A stretch of DNA of 64,000 nucleotides from Sharpea porci (GTDB taxonomy: Bacteria > Bacillota_I > Bacilli_A > Erysipelotrichales > Coprobacillaceae), in assembly GCF_009695655.1 (NCBI RefSeq), contig NZ_VUNM01000007.1, forward strand, positions 31,419 through 95,418, read 5' to 3'. Position 1 is the first letter of the stretch. Every line of letters starts with the position of its first letter. Below the pieces are notes generated by a model. It did no database searches, was not told the DNA's origin, and saw only the letters and a list, made by a program, of their open reading frames with translations. The translations under genes were made by a program, and so were the position numbers. Below are positions 1 to 9,303 of the stretch, piece after piece.

Positions 1-873
1 TGGATCATCACCAGTGAGCTTTTTAAAGTCATCAGTGCACTGAGCCATCTTTCCTTCACGAATAGACTGGCCAAAAGTGACCATGCCTTCAGAAGAGAAA
101 GGCGCTTCACTGCCATCTTTGAATTTACCATCCGTTGTGCGTGGAACACCCATGGCATCAAAGACTGCATAGTTTTCTTCATCCGTGATGTATTTATAGA
201 CAACATGATGACCTGTCGCTTTATTACCGTATTCAATGAACTGTTTGATTGTCATTAATTCAGGACCATTAATATTCAAAACAACATTGCCATATTCAAA
301 TGCACGATGAAGACCATAGGCAACTGCCTTAGCACAATCTTTTCTTGAGATATAGGCCATTAAGCCATCGCCCTGATTGTTTGTAAGTGGCGCATTGAGA
401 TGCACATAAGTGAAATAGTTTGTGATCATTGCTTCGGCATATTGGGAATTACGCATGAAGATATAATCAAGACCAGCATCCTTAATATAGTTTTCAGTAT
501 AGATATGATCAATCTTTTCTATTGAAGGCATGCTTTCATCATCGGCATTGACAAGGGATGTATAGATGATTTTCTTAACACCTGCCTCTTTAGCCGCATC
601 AATACAATTGCGATGAGCAGCCTGTCTCTTTGCCCCGACAAAAGGCATGGAAATAAGAGCTAATGCATCAGCTCCCTTAAATGCTTCAACAAGACCATCT
701 TTGTAGTTAAAATCAGTGACATGTGTAGTAATGCCCATATCCTGATAAGGCTTAAGCGCTTTTTCACTATAACCACAAAAGGCAAGATGATCTTTGTCTT
801 CAAGCGTCATGAGGACTTTAGCAGCTTCTTGGCCAAGATTACCATCAACACCAGTTAAAACAAGTTTAGCCAT
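1..873 (-). CDS. NmrA-like NAD(P)-binding oxidoreductase, partial (C-terminus beyond window)
   Basis: I translated the minus strand from the ATG at 871-873. It is open to base 1, giving 291 residues with no stop, so the C-terminus lies outside the window. The N-terminus MAKLVLTGVDGNLGQEA is a Rossmann dinucleotide-binding turn (G-x-x-G-x-x-G type). Later stretches resemble the NmrA / quinone-oxidoreductase-2 branch of atypical short-chain dehydrogenases, for example GADALALISMPF and VKKIIYTSLVNAD. No catalytic Tyr-x-x-x-Lys is obvious, as is common for NmrA-like proteins that act as redox sensors or quinone reductases. The ribosome site is AGGAGGT-like just upstream (about 881-888). The LysR gene lies 81 bp upstream on the same strand and may control it. 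The substrate is unknown. Confidence 0.82.
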   Translation of the reverse strand, partial: MAKLVLTGVDGNLGQEAAKVLMTLEDKDHLAFCGYSEKALKPYQDMGITTHVTDFNYKDGLVEAFKGADALALISMPFVGAKRQAAHRNCIDAAKEAGVKKIIYTSLVNADDESMPSIEKIDHIYTENYIKDAGLDYIFMRNSQYAEAMITNYFTYVHLNAPLTNNQGDGLMAYISRKDCAKAVAYGLHRAFEYGNVVLNINGPELMTIKQFIEYGNKATGHHVVYKYITDEENYAVFDAMGVPRTTDGKFKDGSEAPFSSEGMVTFGQSIREGKMAQCTDDFKKLTGDDP

Positions 874-954
874 TTCTTTTACCTCCTTCAGCCTCATTAT
901 AATGAATTATTTCACATATATCCAATTCAATAATCCAATGCCCTATTAGAAAAA

Positions 955-1821
955 CTAATGAAAGCTTTCAATAAACTTAGATAATGTTGTACTTGTAGAA
1001 TCCTTAGAATATCCTGCACATATTTGATAAGTATGATGTGTATCAATAATAGGCACATAATGAATAGCTTCATGAAAAGGAATGGTAATATCTGCAGAAG
1101 GCGCAAAACCCAACAAGTTTTCAGTAATAATATAAAACATCTCCGTATCGAGATCATCCACAGTTCTCACAATCATCGGTTCATAGCCATCTAAATTGCG
1201 ACTTCGCCTTAAGAATTCATCATAGCTATCACCTATCTGATTTCTTGAAAGCATAATCATGCGATAAGTATAGAGTTCATCAATAGTAACAGATTCACGC
1301 TCATAAAGGGGATGCCCTTTACCAACAATAGCTCCATATTGCCCTTTAGCTAATACTTCAGAGACCATCCCCGCTTCATCAAAGCTATGAGTGAAACTTA
1401 ATATACAATCATACATATGACTATGAATCGCCTCATTAATATCTTTAATCAAGACTTTATCAAGATCAATCTTAATTTCAGGATAACGTTCCTTAAAGAG
1501 AGGAATATAATGCAACAAGAATTTTAAATCCTCATAAGACGTATAACCAATATAAAGAGCAGGGGTGTCGGCTTGCATAACTTCTTGCAGTCTTTCATAT
1601 TGCTTAAGAATGAGCTTAGCTTGGTTATAGAAGATCGTGCCTTTCGTTGTTGGAATGATGGGGGTTTTCTTATGATCGAAGAGGGGTGTATGGAATTCCT
1701 GTTCGAGCGAAGAAACGAATTGGGAGAGGGAAGCCTGGGAGATATAATTCTTCTTGGCGACTTGCGTAAAGTTGCGACATTCATAAAGGTCGATATAATA
1801 TTTTAGTTTTTCAATATGCAT
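955..1821 (-). CDS. LysR-family transcriptional regulator
   Basis: The product is 288 aa, the usual LysR length. The N-terminal winged helix-turn-helix covers about residues 1-60: MHIEKLKYYIDLYECRNFTQ, then AKKNYISQASLSQFVSSLEQ, with the typical TTKG turn after the wing. The rest is a periplasmic-binding-like effector domain (about 85-285). It lies upstream of the NmrA-like gene on the same strand and divergent from the Wadjet operon. The adjacent oxidoreductase is the most likely target, by analogy with other LysR/NmrA pairs; that is inference. A short A/T inverted repeat (GCGAAAAA / TTTTTCGT) sits in the divergent region at about 1850-1870. Confidence 0.92.
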   Translation of the reverse strand: MHIEKLKYYIDLYECRNFTQVAKKNYISQASLSQFVSSLEQEFHTPLFDHKKTPIIPTTKGTIFYNQAKLILKQYERLQEVMQADTPALYIGYTSYEDLKFLLHYIPLFKERYPEIKIDLDKVLIKDINEAIHSHMYDCILSFTHSFDEAGMVSEVLAKGQYGAIVGKGHPLYERESVTIDELYTYRMIMLSRNQIGDSYDEFLRRSRNLDGYEPMIVRTVDDLDTEMFYIITENLLGFAPSADITIPFHEAIHYVPIIDTHHTYQICAGYSKDSTSTTLSKFIESFH

Positions 1822-1930
1822 AGGTGATATCCTTTCTCTTTATACTATAGCGAAAAAGTTTTTTTTCGTTAAGTACTTCTTATTTCATCTTCTTATAAGG
1901 CATGATATTATTGTGAAAATGGAGGAAAAT

Positions 1931-3277
1931 ATGGAAAAACATTTGTTTGAATATGTACCGACAAACTTCTTTTCCCTTCTTGCTTCACCGACAAGAGAAA
2001 TGAATGCTGATTGCTTGTTTATTACTTATGATGCCTTGCGAGGGAGAATGAGTTATGCGTGTTTGAAGGAAGAGTTTGTGGATTTAATGACGGAATATTT
2101 TGAGAATCATTATATGAATATTCCTGATGATGAGATTAAAGGAACGCCAAGGGAAAAGGCTTTGGCCATGCTTGCACGTTTTAAGGAATTTGGCTGGGTG
2201 AATATTGATGATGATAGTGGGAATTATGAAGTCTATGTGACTTATACGGATTATGCGATTCGTATTCTTCAGACTCTCTTTGACTTGGATCATCTCCATG
2301 ATATTACTTATTCTGGTTTGATCTATGCGATTGCGAATTGTTTTCGGCATTTTGATTTTGAACATGGCTATCTCGCCTTCGATAATGCCTATAAGCAGAC
2401 TATGGTCTTAGGGGAGAAACTCCAGAATCTCAATTCAAGCATCAAGAAATATATCCAGAAAATCTATGATGAAAAGAAGAATGAGAACTTAAATGGCTTA
2501 CTAGATACTTTGTTGAAGGATTTCCAGATTGAGGTAGTGGACAGAGCTTATCATAACCTGACAACCTATGACAATCCTGCCAAATTCCAGCTTGAAATCA
2601 TTGATAATATCGATAACATCATGAACAATGACAATTTAGTCGAACTCATTATTCATCAGATTCAGGATCGCCAGGGTGTTGACTATGAGGAAGCCCACTA
2701 TATCCTCCATCATCAAGCTGATTATATCAAAGACTCTTTTGATCACATTGAAGATATCATGAATGAAATAAATCTCAAACATTCACGCTTTGTCCAGTCA
2801 GCCCGTGTTCGAATTGAATTCCTCTTAAATAATAAGAAAGACATTGAAGGAAAGATCAATAAGATTATTCGTTATCTTGATGATGACATGGATATCACAA
2901 AGATGAGTCAATTGGCCTATCTTGATAGTGAGTCCCTCTATACACCACGGACAAAGAGTGTCAAGGGTGATATTGAAGAAGTGAAAGAAATTGAATGGGA
3001 TGAAAAGGATATTGAGAAAAGGATTGCCCGTCTTCATCTCACCAATCGTATTAATAAGAAGACTGTGGATGCGTTTGTTTTGAAAAGACTTGAAGAAGAA
3101 GACGCTTTTCTCGCAAGCAGCTTACCACTTGAGACAAGTGAAAATGCCGCCTATCTCGCCTTGATCTTCCTCTATGGCTATAGCCATATGGCAAGTTATG
3201 CTATTGATTTAAGGGATGATCTTGTAGAGAAGAATGGCTATCGCTTTAAAGAATTTGTCGTAAGGAGGAAGATATGA
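1931..3277 (+). CDS. jetA: Wadjet anti-plasmid system subunit JetA (MukF/kleisin-like)
   Basis: First gene of a four-gene operon with the exact JetA-JetB-JetC-JetD order. The 448-aa product starts MEKHLFEYVPTNFF and resembles the JetA family (formerly DUF5716). JetA is the kleisin-type subunit that bridges the SMC-like ATPase heads in this condensin-like complex. Much of it is predicted helical, with charged coiled-coil-like stretches (for example around residues 150-340). An in-frame GTG lies 18 bp upstream, but GGAGGA at 1921-1926 is correctly spaced for the ATG at 1931. The gene ends in an ATGA overlap with jetB, implying translational coupling. The family assignment rests mainly on context plus recognisable family features. 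Confidence 0.86.
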   Translation: MEKHLFEYVPTNFFSLLASPTREMNADCLFITYDALRGRMSYACLKEEFVDLMTEYFENHYMNIPDDEIKGTPREKALAMLARFKEFGWVNIDDDSGNYEVYVTYTDYAIRILQTLFDLDHLHDITYSGLIYAIANCFRHFDFEHGYLAFDNAYKQTMVLGEKLQNLNSSIKKYIQKIYDEKKNENLNGLLDTLLKDFQIEVVDRAYHNLTTYDNPAKFQLEIIDNIDNIMNNDNLVELIIHQIQDRQGVDYEEAHYILHHQADYIKDSFDHIEDIMNEINLKHSRFVQSARVRIEFLLNNKKDIEGKINKIIRYLDDDMDITKMSQLAYLDSESLYTPRTKSVKGDIEEVKEIEWDEKDIEKRIARLHLTNRINKKTVDAFVLKRLEEEDAFLASSLPLETSENAAYLALIFLYGYSHMASYAIDLRDDLVEKNGYRFKEFVVRRKI

Positions 3278-3915
3278 GTTATCGCGAAGATGCAAGAAGT
3301 TTTTATGAACGTTATAGCCAGTTAGAAGAGCGTGATCAGACAAGAATAAGCAAGCTGGTGAATAAGCTATTAAGTATGAATTTTCTTTGTCGTGCAAAGG
3401 AAACGGATCGTGAGGATTATTATTTCTGTGTGCGTTATGAAGCAATTTTTAAGGCTTATTTCTCGTTGATGGATTATGATTTGAAAATTAATAAACAAAA
3501 TGAAGTTGTGGCTATTACGAATCGTGAGGGTTATAACCATCTCCAGTTACGTCTTAATGAGTCATTGATCTTGTTGATATTGCGTAAGATGTATTATAAG
3601 AAGATGAATACATTATCACTTAATGACAATATCAGTATGAGAATTGGCGAATTACATGAAGAAATTCTAGCGACAAATCGCTTTGATAAGCGTATTGGTA
3701 AGAGTGAATTGGGTCAAATTATAAGACTATTTAAGCGTTATAATCTTGTTGATATGATTGGGGATGTTGGTGATGATGATAGTGTCTTAATTCTTTATCC
3801 AAGCATTCTTTATGCCGTATCCATCGCCCAAATTGAAGAAGTTGAACGTAAAATTGATGCCTTAGCTAAGGGGGAAAGTGGAAATGAAGAAAATCACGAA
3901 AATGAAGCTGATTAA
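3274..3915 (+). CDS. jetB: Wadjet subunit JetB (MukE/KITE-like, DUF4194 type)
   Basis: The 213-aa protein starts at the ATGA overlap with jetA. Its size and position match JetB, the tandem winged-helix (KITE, MukE-like) subunit that binds the JetA kleisin. The body, with LNESLILLILRKMYYKK and then KRIGKSELGQIIRLFKRYNL, looks like the paired winged-helix fold of the DUF4194 family. The C-terminal tail is acidic (NEENHENEAD). Its last 32 bp overlap the start of jetC, so the three structural subunits are translated as a coupled unit. Confidence 0.88.
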   Translation: MSYREDARSFYERYSQLEERDQTRISKLVNKLLSMNFLCRAKETDREDYYFCVRYEAIFKAYFSLMDYDLKINKQNEVVAITNREGYNHLQLRLNESLILLILRKMYYKKMNTLSLNDNISMRIGELHEEILATNRFDKRIGKSELGQIIRLFKRYNLVDMIGDVGDDDSVLILYPSILYAVSIAQIEEVERKIDALAKGESGNEENHENEAD

Positions 3916-6900
3916 CTGGCATCAGTTTCATAACCAGACGATTGAGATTACGGATAATGTGATGTTGACAGGGGAGAATGGGACAGGTAAATCGACAATC
4001 CTGGATGCCATTCAGTTTGTCTTAACAGCTGGCAAAGTGAAATTCAATTCCGCTGCCAACGATAGTGCCAAACGTTCAATTAAAACCTATATGCGTGCTA
4101 AATTAGGTGTGGAAGGCAAGGAAGTCTTAAGAACTGGAGCTGTTATCAGCATGATTGCCTTGGAATATTTTGATGAGAAATCAGGAAGAAGCAATGTTAT
4201 TGGGGTTCATTTAACACTGAGTGAAAGTGACTATTTACGTAAGCTCTTCTTTAACTACCAGGGGACTATTGCGGATCAGTATTTCTTTAATGAACACTAT
4301 GTAAAAGAACGTCCGGACTTTAAGAAAACAATTCAACAGCTAGACCATAATGCGACATTTGTGGAGAAGGAAGAAGAAGCGAGAGATCTCTTTAGAAAGA
4401 TCATGGGAGTGGATAAAAAATATGCGGATCTGATTCCAAGAGCTTTAGCCTTCAAGCCGCTTTCTAAAGTAGATGAATTTATTTTTGAATTCATTCTTAA
4501 AGAAGAAAGTATTGATATTCCTGTTTTATCAGAAAATATCCGTAATTATCGTTTATTAGAGAATAAGCTTAAAGAAGTGCAGGAGAAAATTGAGGCTCTC
4601 ACAGATATTGATGAAAGCTATGCTTCTTTTCAACAAGCCAAAGAAGATATTCAAACATCAAAAGACCTCACCATCTATTATCAAATCAAACAAACCCAAG
4701 AAACCCTCAACCGTATCGAAAAAGATATCACCCTTCATACAAGTGAAATCGCTTCCCTAAACCACCAAATCCTCACTCTAGAACAACAACGTACCGATCT
4801 TTCCAACCAACAACATCACTATCAAAGCTTACTTGATGGTAATGCCGATTACCAACAAATGAAAGAACTCAAGAATGACCTAGAACGTGCAAAAATAACC
4901 CTCTCCCAAAAAGAGAAAGCATATCAGTCCTTCATGAAAGACTTCCATCAGGAAATCGCTATCTACAAGAAACTACGTCTCTTTATGCCTTTTGTGGAAA
5001 AGGTTCAAAGTGGGGACTATGAGACATCCTATCTGCGCTCTACGCTCAATGACATTATTCAGGAATTCAATAAACGTACGACCGAACTTCAAAGAGAAAT
5101 CACAAAATTAGAATATGATTTAAACAATCAACATCGAGATTACCAACAACTCAAAGACATCCATACGCGTTTAAAACAACATCGTTTCTCCTATCGACCA
5201 GAAATGGAACGCTTGTTGAAGATTTTAAAAGAAGAGCTCTTAGAACATTATGGTAAGCCCATTGAAGTAAGACCGGTTTGTGAATATCTAGAAATTCAGG
5301 ATGAAGAATGGCGTCAAGCGATTGAAGGCTATATGAATACACAGCGTTTTGATTTGATTATTGAACCTGAATATTATGACTTTGCGGCTAAGGTTTATGA
5401 AGCCCATCATAAAAGAGACCGTCTCTTTGGAACTGGGATTGTCAACTGTGCTCGTCTTAAAAAGTATGATGTGGTGGAGGAAAACAGTGTCGCTACACTT
5501 GTCACTTCTAAAAACACCTATGCCCTTCTTTATGCCAAGATGATTCTTGGCAAGGTCACAAAGGCCAATAGTGTGGAGGAAATGAAGCAATATAAGACAG
5601 CATTGACAAAGAGTTGTATGGTCTATAAAAATTATACATTGCGTGCTCTTAATCCAAAGGTCTATGAGATTCCTTATATTGGTATTGAAGCCTACAAGCT
5701 CCAGATGCAGCTTATTGAAAGCAAGCTTAAGGAACTTAAAGCCATCATTGATGAAAAGACAAAGACAATGAAGACACATGAAAATAGACTTCAGCTCATG
5801 CTTCAAAGTAAATCATCCCTTCTCGTAAAACAGCTAGATATCATTGATGAATATCATACAATGAAACAATCTACATCCAACCTCCAAAAACAATTCAATG
5901 CGATTAAAGATAATCCATCCTATATGGACTATCTCAATGCATTAGAAAAAGTACAGGATGACTTAAAAGCTCTCAATCAGTCCATTAGTGAGAAATATAC
6001 ATCCAAGGGTAAGAATGAAGAAAGTCTCAAGAATGCCCAATCTCAACAACTTCTCATCGACCAACAACTTAAAGACCTACAAAGACATGAAATAGATTTT
6101 CAGCTCTATGACCAACAAATTCAATATTATAATGAAAAAAACAAAAAGAATTACCAAAAAACACTCAATACCCTCAACAATATTATTCAAGAGGGAGAAA
6201 ACCGTATTCATCTCAAAGAGACACAAGTTATTCAGAAGATGCATGATTTCAATTTAGTCTTTGATGCGGGCTATGAAGAATCCATCCAGGGTTATCCACA
6301 GTATCAGGAAGAACTCTTGCGTCTTCGTGATATAGAGGTTATTGAAAGACAAAATGAAGTTAGTGAAGCCAAACGTAAATCTGAATCAAGCTTCCAGGAA
6401 TCCTTTATCTCTAAGCTACAAAGCTATATTAAGAATGCGAGAAGAGAAATTGATCAATTAAATAAGGGCTTAGTGGACATTGATTTCAATGGTGATCATT
6501 ATCGCTTTATCTGCACAAAATCCAAGAATCCACGCTATAGTCGTTATTATGACATTATTATGAGCGGGCAGCAGTTCTATAGTGAAGACCTCTTTACGAC
6601 GTCACTCTCTGATGAAAACAGAGCGATCATGGGAGAACTCTTCGATCGTCTATCAGATTATGAACAAGGGGATGACAAGATGGAAGAGAATCTCAGAACC
6701 TTTACGGATTATCGTCGTTATCTTTCCTATGATATAGAGATTACGCATGAGAATGGTGATGTCACACTCTATTCTAAAGTCAGCGATGAAAAGTCCGGTG
6801 GGGAAACACAAACACCATTCTATGTCGTTATTGCCTCTTCCTTCCAGCAACGTATTAAAGAACGGGCGAATGAAGATTCTGGTTGTGTTGTTCTGTTTGA

Positions 6901-7093
6901 TGAAGCTTTCAACAATATGGATGAAACACGTATTCAGGAAATGATGAAATTCTATCGTGAGCTGAATATCCAGATTATTCTCGCTGTACCACCTGCTCGT
7001 GCTGAAACAATTATGCCATATATTGAAACAACGTTGGTTGTTGTTAAGACAAGTGATCATGCGGCTATAGTCAGAGGAATTAATCATGGTTGA
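3884..7093 (+). CDS. jetC: Wadjet subunit JetC, SMC/MukB-like ATPase
   Basis: The 1069-aa SMC-like ATPase powers DNA loop extrusion in Wadjet. The Walker A motif GENGTGKST is at residues 30-38. Two long coiled-coil arms (roughly 220-420 and 590-840) flank a hinge-like middle. The ABC signature KSGGE is at 970-974, and Walker B VVLFDEAFNNMDE has D1006/E1007. Presence of both head halves and the signature suggests an intact ATPase. The ATG at 3884 is favoured over the in-frame GTG at 3878 because the AAGGGGG ribosome site fits it better. It overlaps jetB at the 5' end and jetD at the 3' end (8 bp). Confidence 0.93.
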   Translation: MKKITKMKLINWHQFHNQTIEITDNVMLTGENGTGKSTILDAIQFVLTAGKVKFNSAANDSAKRSIKTYMRAKLGVEGKEVLRTGAVISMIALEYFDEKSGRSNVIGVHLTLSESDYLRKLFFNYQGTIADQYFFNEHYVKERPDFKKTIQQLDHNATFVEKEEEARDLFRKIMGVDKKYADLIPRALAFKPLSKVDEFIFEFILKEESIDIPVLSENIRNYRLLENKLKEVQEKIEALTDIDESYASFQQAKEDIQTSKDLTIYYQIKQTQETLNRIEKDITLHTSEIASLNHQILTLEQQRTDLSNQQHHYQSLLDGNADYQQMKELKNDLERAKITLSQKEKAYQSFMKDFHQEIAIYKKLRLFMPFVEKVQSGDYETSYLRSTLNDIIQEFNKRTTELQREITKLEYDLNNQHRDYQQLKDIHTRLKQHRFSYRPEMERLLKILKEELLEHYGKPIEVRPVCEYLEIQDEEWRQAIEGYMNTQRFDLIIEPEYYDFAAKVYEAHHKRDRLFGTGIVNCARLKKYDVVEENSVATLVTSKNTYALLYAKMILGKVTKANSVEEMKQYKTALTKSCMVYKNYTLRALNPKVYEIPYIGIEAYKLQMQLIESKLKELKAIIDEKTKTMKTHENRLQLMLQSKSSLLVKQLDIIDEYHTMKQSTSNLQKQFNAIKDNPSYMDYLNALEKVQDDLKALNQSISEKYTSKGKNEESLKNAQSQQLLIDQQLKDLQRHEIDFQLYDQQIQYYNEKNKKNYQKTLNTLNNIIQEGENRIHLKETQVIQKMHDFNLVFDAGYEESIQGYPQYQEELLRLRDIEVIERQNEVSEAKRKSESSFQESFISKLQSYIKNARREIDQLNKGLVDIDFNGDHYRFICTKSKNPRYSRYYDIIMSGQQFYSEDLFTTSLSDENRAIMGELFDRLSDYEQGDDKMEENLRTFTDYRRYLSYDIEITHENGDVTLYSKVSDEKSGGETQTPFYVVIASSFQQRIKERANEDSGCVVLFDEAFNNMDETRIQEMMKFYRELNIQIILAVPPARAETIMPYIETTLVVVKTSDHAAIVRGINHG

Positions 7094-8297
7094 GATAGAT
7101 TATAAAAAAGAGATTGCGAATAAAATATTAGCTAAGTATGAAAATTCTAAGCACTTTCTTTCTCTTCATAGTACTAATAGACGGGTATTATTGAAAATGA
7201 CAGAAATCAATAAGCATTATAATGATTCCTCATTTTATAATACTTATCGTGCTATTAATGAAGTTGTTGATGAACTGAAAAAAGAAGGCTATATTGCCAT
7301 AAACAAAGATACACAAGAAGACAATATATCAATTGCCTTAAATCTAGACTTAGAAAAAATTCAACAGCTCTATATTATTGCCAAGAGAGTCAATAAGCAT
7401 GACTTATTAGCTGGTATTCTTGAAGTATGTGAAGAAGAGAAGAGTGATGTAGATTGGATCAACACCTTTCTCTTAGAAACAATGCAGTCTTTAAAAGAAG
7501 GGCATGCCTCGCCCTATTTAAAAGACAAAGAAGATGCCCGAGATATCCTTCATATACTCAAAAAGCTCACAAGACAAAAAGAAGAAATCTCACTACGTAA
7601 ATTCTCCATTCTTTGTTTTCATGATTCAAAGAAATTAGAGGGTTATCTTCCTCGTGTTGAAAGCATTATCCAACATTATGATCATGAAGAATTAGAAGAA
7701 GATGTCCTTTCTTCTTTCAATGTGCTTAAAAATCCTGGCTTTATCTATCTTAAAGGCCATATTGTCATTGCCTTACATGGCCAGGTGATTGATATTGGGA
7801 AAATCAATGGACCATTCTCCATCACAACAGAGAATCTGACAGCTTTAGAAATCATCGCTATTGAAGACCATCATCTTGTCACCATAGAGAATTTGACATC
7901 ATTCTATGACTTAAAACTCAATGACAGTCTGATGATCTATTTAGGGGGCTATCATAATACATTAAGACGTAGCCTGCTTTTAAAGATTATCGCATTTAAG
8001 CCAAGTCTTGCTTGTTTTCATTTTGGTGATCTTGATGCTGGGGGGATGAATATCTTTCACCATTTACGCACAAAGACCAATATTAACTTCAAGCCACTGG
8101 CCATGAATTGTTTTATTTTAGAAAAATATCGTGATTATGGGCGAAAACTTACCCAGAACGATATGATACGTCTCAACAATAATGATGATTCCTATTTCCA
8201 GGATGTCATCAAACTGATGTTGGAGTGGCATATTAAGCTAGAACAGGAAATTATTGATTTACCTGAAGATGTCTTTGAACAGCCACAATATTTCTAA
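7086..8297 (+). CDS. jetD: Wadjet nuclease subunit JetD (toprim / topoisomerase VI-like)
   Basis: The 403-aa product is the nuclease subunit of Wadjet (DUF3322/DUF2220 type). JetD cleaves circular plasmids after they have been extruded by JetABC. The C-terminal half carries a toprim-like acidic motif, FHFGDLDAGG, with D315 and D317 as the likely metal ligands, so the nuclease looks intact. The N-terminal part has winged-helix character. The start overlaps the jetC stop by 8 bp. A strong terminator follows the stop codon directly, closing the operon. Confidence 0.92.
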   Translation: MVEIDYKKEIANKILAKYENSKHFLSLHSTNRRVLLKMTEINKHYNDSSFYNTYRAINEVVDELKKEGYIAINKDTQEDNISIALNLDLEKIQQLYIIAKRVNKHDLLAGILEVCEEEKSDVDWINTFLLETMQSLKEGHASPYLKDKEDARDILHILKKLTRQKEEISLRKFSILCFHDSKKLEGYLPRVESIIQHYDHEELEEDVLSSFNVLKNPGFIYLKGHIVIALHGQVIDIGKINGPFSITTENLTALEIIAIEDHHLVTIENLTSFYDLKLNDSLMIYLGGYHNTLRRSLLLKIIAFKPSLACFHFGDLDAGGMNIFHHLRTKTNINFKPLAMNCFILEKYRDYGRKLTQNDMIRLNNNDDSYFQDVIKLMLEWHIKLEQEIIDLPEDVFEQPQYF

Positions 8298-8324
8298 AAA
8301 AACCGAGCTTATTGCTCGGTTTTT
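8297..8324 (+). terminator. Intrinsic terminator of the jetABCD operon
   Basis: Stem ACCGAGC / GCTCGGT (extended by A-T pairs) with loop TTATT, followed by TTTTT. It lies immediately after the jetD stop codon. Confidence 0.9.
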
Positions 8325-8347
8325 GCACTTATTATGATAATTTATAT

Positions 8348-8383
8348 GTAGAAAAGACTTAGCACTTGCTAAGCCTTTTCTAC
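8348..8383 (-). terminator. Hairpin at the 3' end of the lipoprotein gene
   Basis: Inverted repeat GTAGAAAAG-x-CTTAGC with a 4-nt loop, overlapping the stop codon of the minus-strand lipoprotein gene. The U-tract is weak, so it may act as a terminator or a 3' stabilising stem. Confidence 0.55.
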
Positions 8384-9019
8384 ATTCTTGACTTGTCCAT
8401 AAAATGATAGAGCATCATATTCAAAATGACTATCCATTATTGTAGTGAAAGCTTTCGTCTCATCTGCCTTAAGAGCACCAACATCAACCTTAGAAACAAA
8501 AACAACCTTCTTGTTCTTCTTAAATATCAATACAACCTCTACATTATTGGCATGATAACGACTCTTATTCGTAATGGTACCATGATAATAGTTATGATCC
8601 TCATCATCATTCACACGACTTTTCACATTCACATCAAACGAATCACGCTTAATCACTCGTTTCAAATCACTCAAAGCAGTCCATTTCTTTGTCTTGACCT
8701 CAAAGTCAACATGATCAGGTTTCTTCGCACATTTCAAGCTATCACCAAAATAGGTATGATCATTAGGTAAAACATAGCTTGCATAATGTGTTGCTGAAGC
8801 AATGATTTGGCCTTTTTCATCCTTGGCATAGACTTTGATCGCAGGCTTCATACTAACAGCATTCTCACTATTATTCTTGAGCACAACACCATAACGCAAT
8901 ATGCCATCATAGTAGCTTGCGCCATGTTCTCCTATTTTCAACTCTTGGGTGTCAAGTGAACCTGTTTGACTACAACCTACTAATATCAATGATAAAATCA
9001 AACATAGAAACTTCTTCAT
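8369..9019 (-). CDS. Predicted lipoprotein, function unknown
   Basis: The 216-aa protein has a lipoprotein signal peptide: MKKFLCLILSLILVGC, with lipobox LVGC and Cys16 as the lipidation site. It should therefore be anchored on the outer face of the cell membrane. The rest is soluble. It shows two beta-rich segments (about 25-110 and 120-212), each with phrases such as VVLKNNSENAVSMKPAIKVY and HGTITNKSRYHANNVEVVLI. These resemble FxLYD-type immunoglobulin-like modules. A GAGGAGG ribosome site precedes the ATG. It stands alone, convergent with the Wadjet operon. No enzymatic motif was seen. Confidence 0.8.
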   Translation of the reverse strand: MKKFLCLILSLILVGCSQTGSLDTQELKIGEHGASYYDGILRYGVVLKNNSENAVSMKPAIKVYAKDEKGQIIASATHYASYVLPNDHTYFGDSLKCAKKPDHVDFEVKTKKWTALSDLKRVIKRDSFDVNVKSRVNDDEDHNYYHGTITNKSRYHANNVEVVLIFKKNKKVVFVSKVDVGALKADETKAFTTIMDSHFEYDALSFYGQVKNVEKA

Positions 9020-9128
9020 AAAAAGGCCTCCTCTCTCTTTTTATTGTAAAAAGGACACTAAAGCAAAGCAATAAAAATAACGCGTTTGGTATCATTATTC
9101 ATACTTATCAATCAATCAAACATGCAAG

Positions 9129-9156
9129 AACCAAGGTTATATGATCTTGGTTTTTT
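9129..9156 (+). terminator. Orphan plus-strand terminator-like hairpin upstream of nanE
   Basis: Stem AACCAAG / CTTGGTT (extended by wobble pairs) followed by TTTTTT, reading rightwards. No plus-strand gene ends here, so it would terminate a short leader or small RNA starting between 9020 and 9128. Confidence 0.55.
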
Positions 9157-9232
9157 AATGTGATTTGGTGAAACTACTTTCGTTGATGTGTTTGAAAATA
9201 ATAGGTATATGCATGTTTTTTGAAAGTACAAT

Positions 9233-9279
9233 CTCAACGCTTTGGATTTGTTGAGAATTAGAAATGGGTTGTTTATGAT
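9233..9279 (+). promoter_or_regulatory. Putative promoter and operator of the amino-sugar operon
   Basis: A -35-like TTGAGA (9251-9256) and -10-like TATGAT (9274-9279) are 17 bp apart. The inverted repeat CTCAAC-N11-GTTGAG (9233-9255) overlaps the -35 and could be the binding site of the RpiR regulator encoded in the operon. Sequence-based guess only. Confidence 0.4.
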
Positions 9280-9303
9280 GAATCTAACGAAAGGAGAAAT
9301 GAT

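Noticed and set aside
5288..5806. 172-codon minus-strand frame inside jetC
   Set aside because: Antisense shadow of a clear coding gene; Cys/Leu/Ile-rich content typical of a chance frame.
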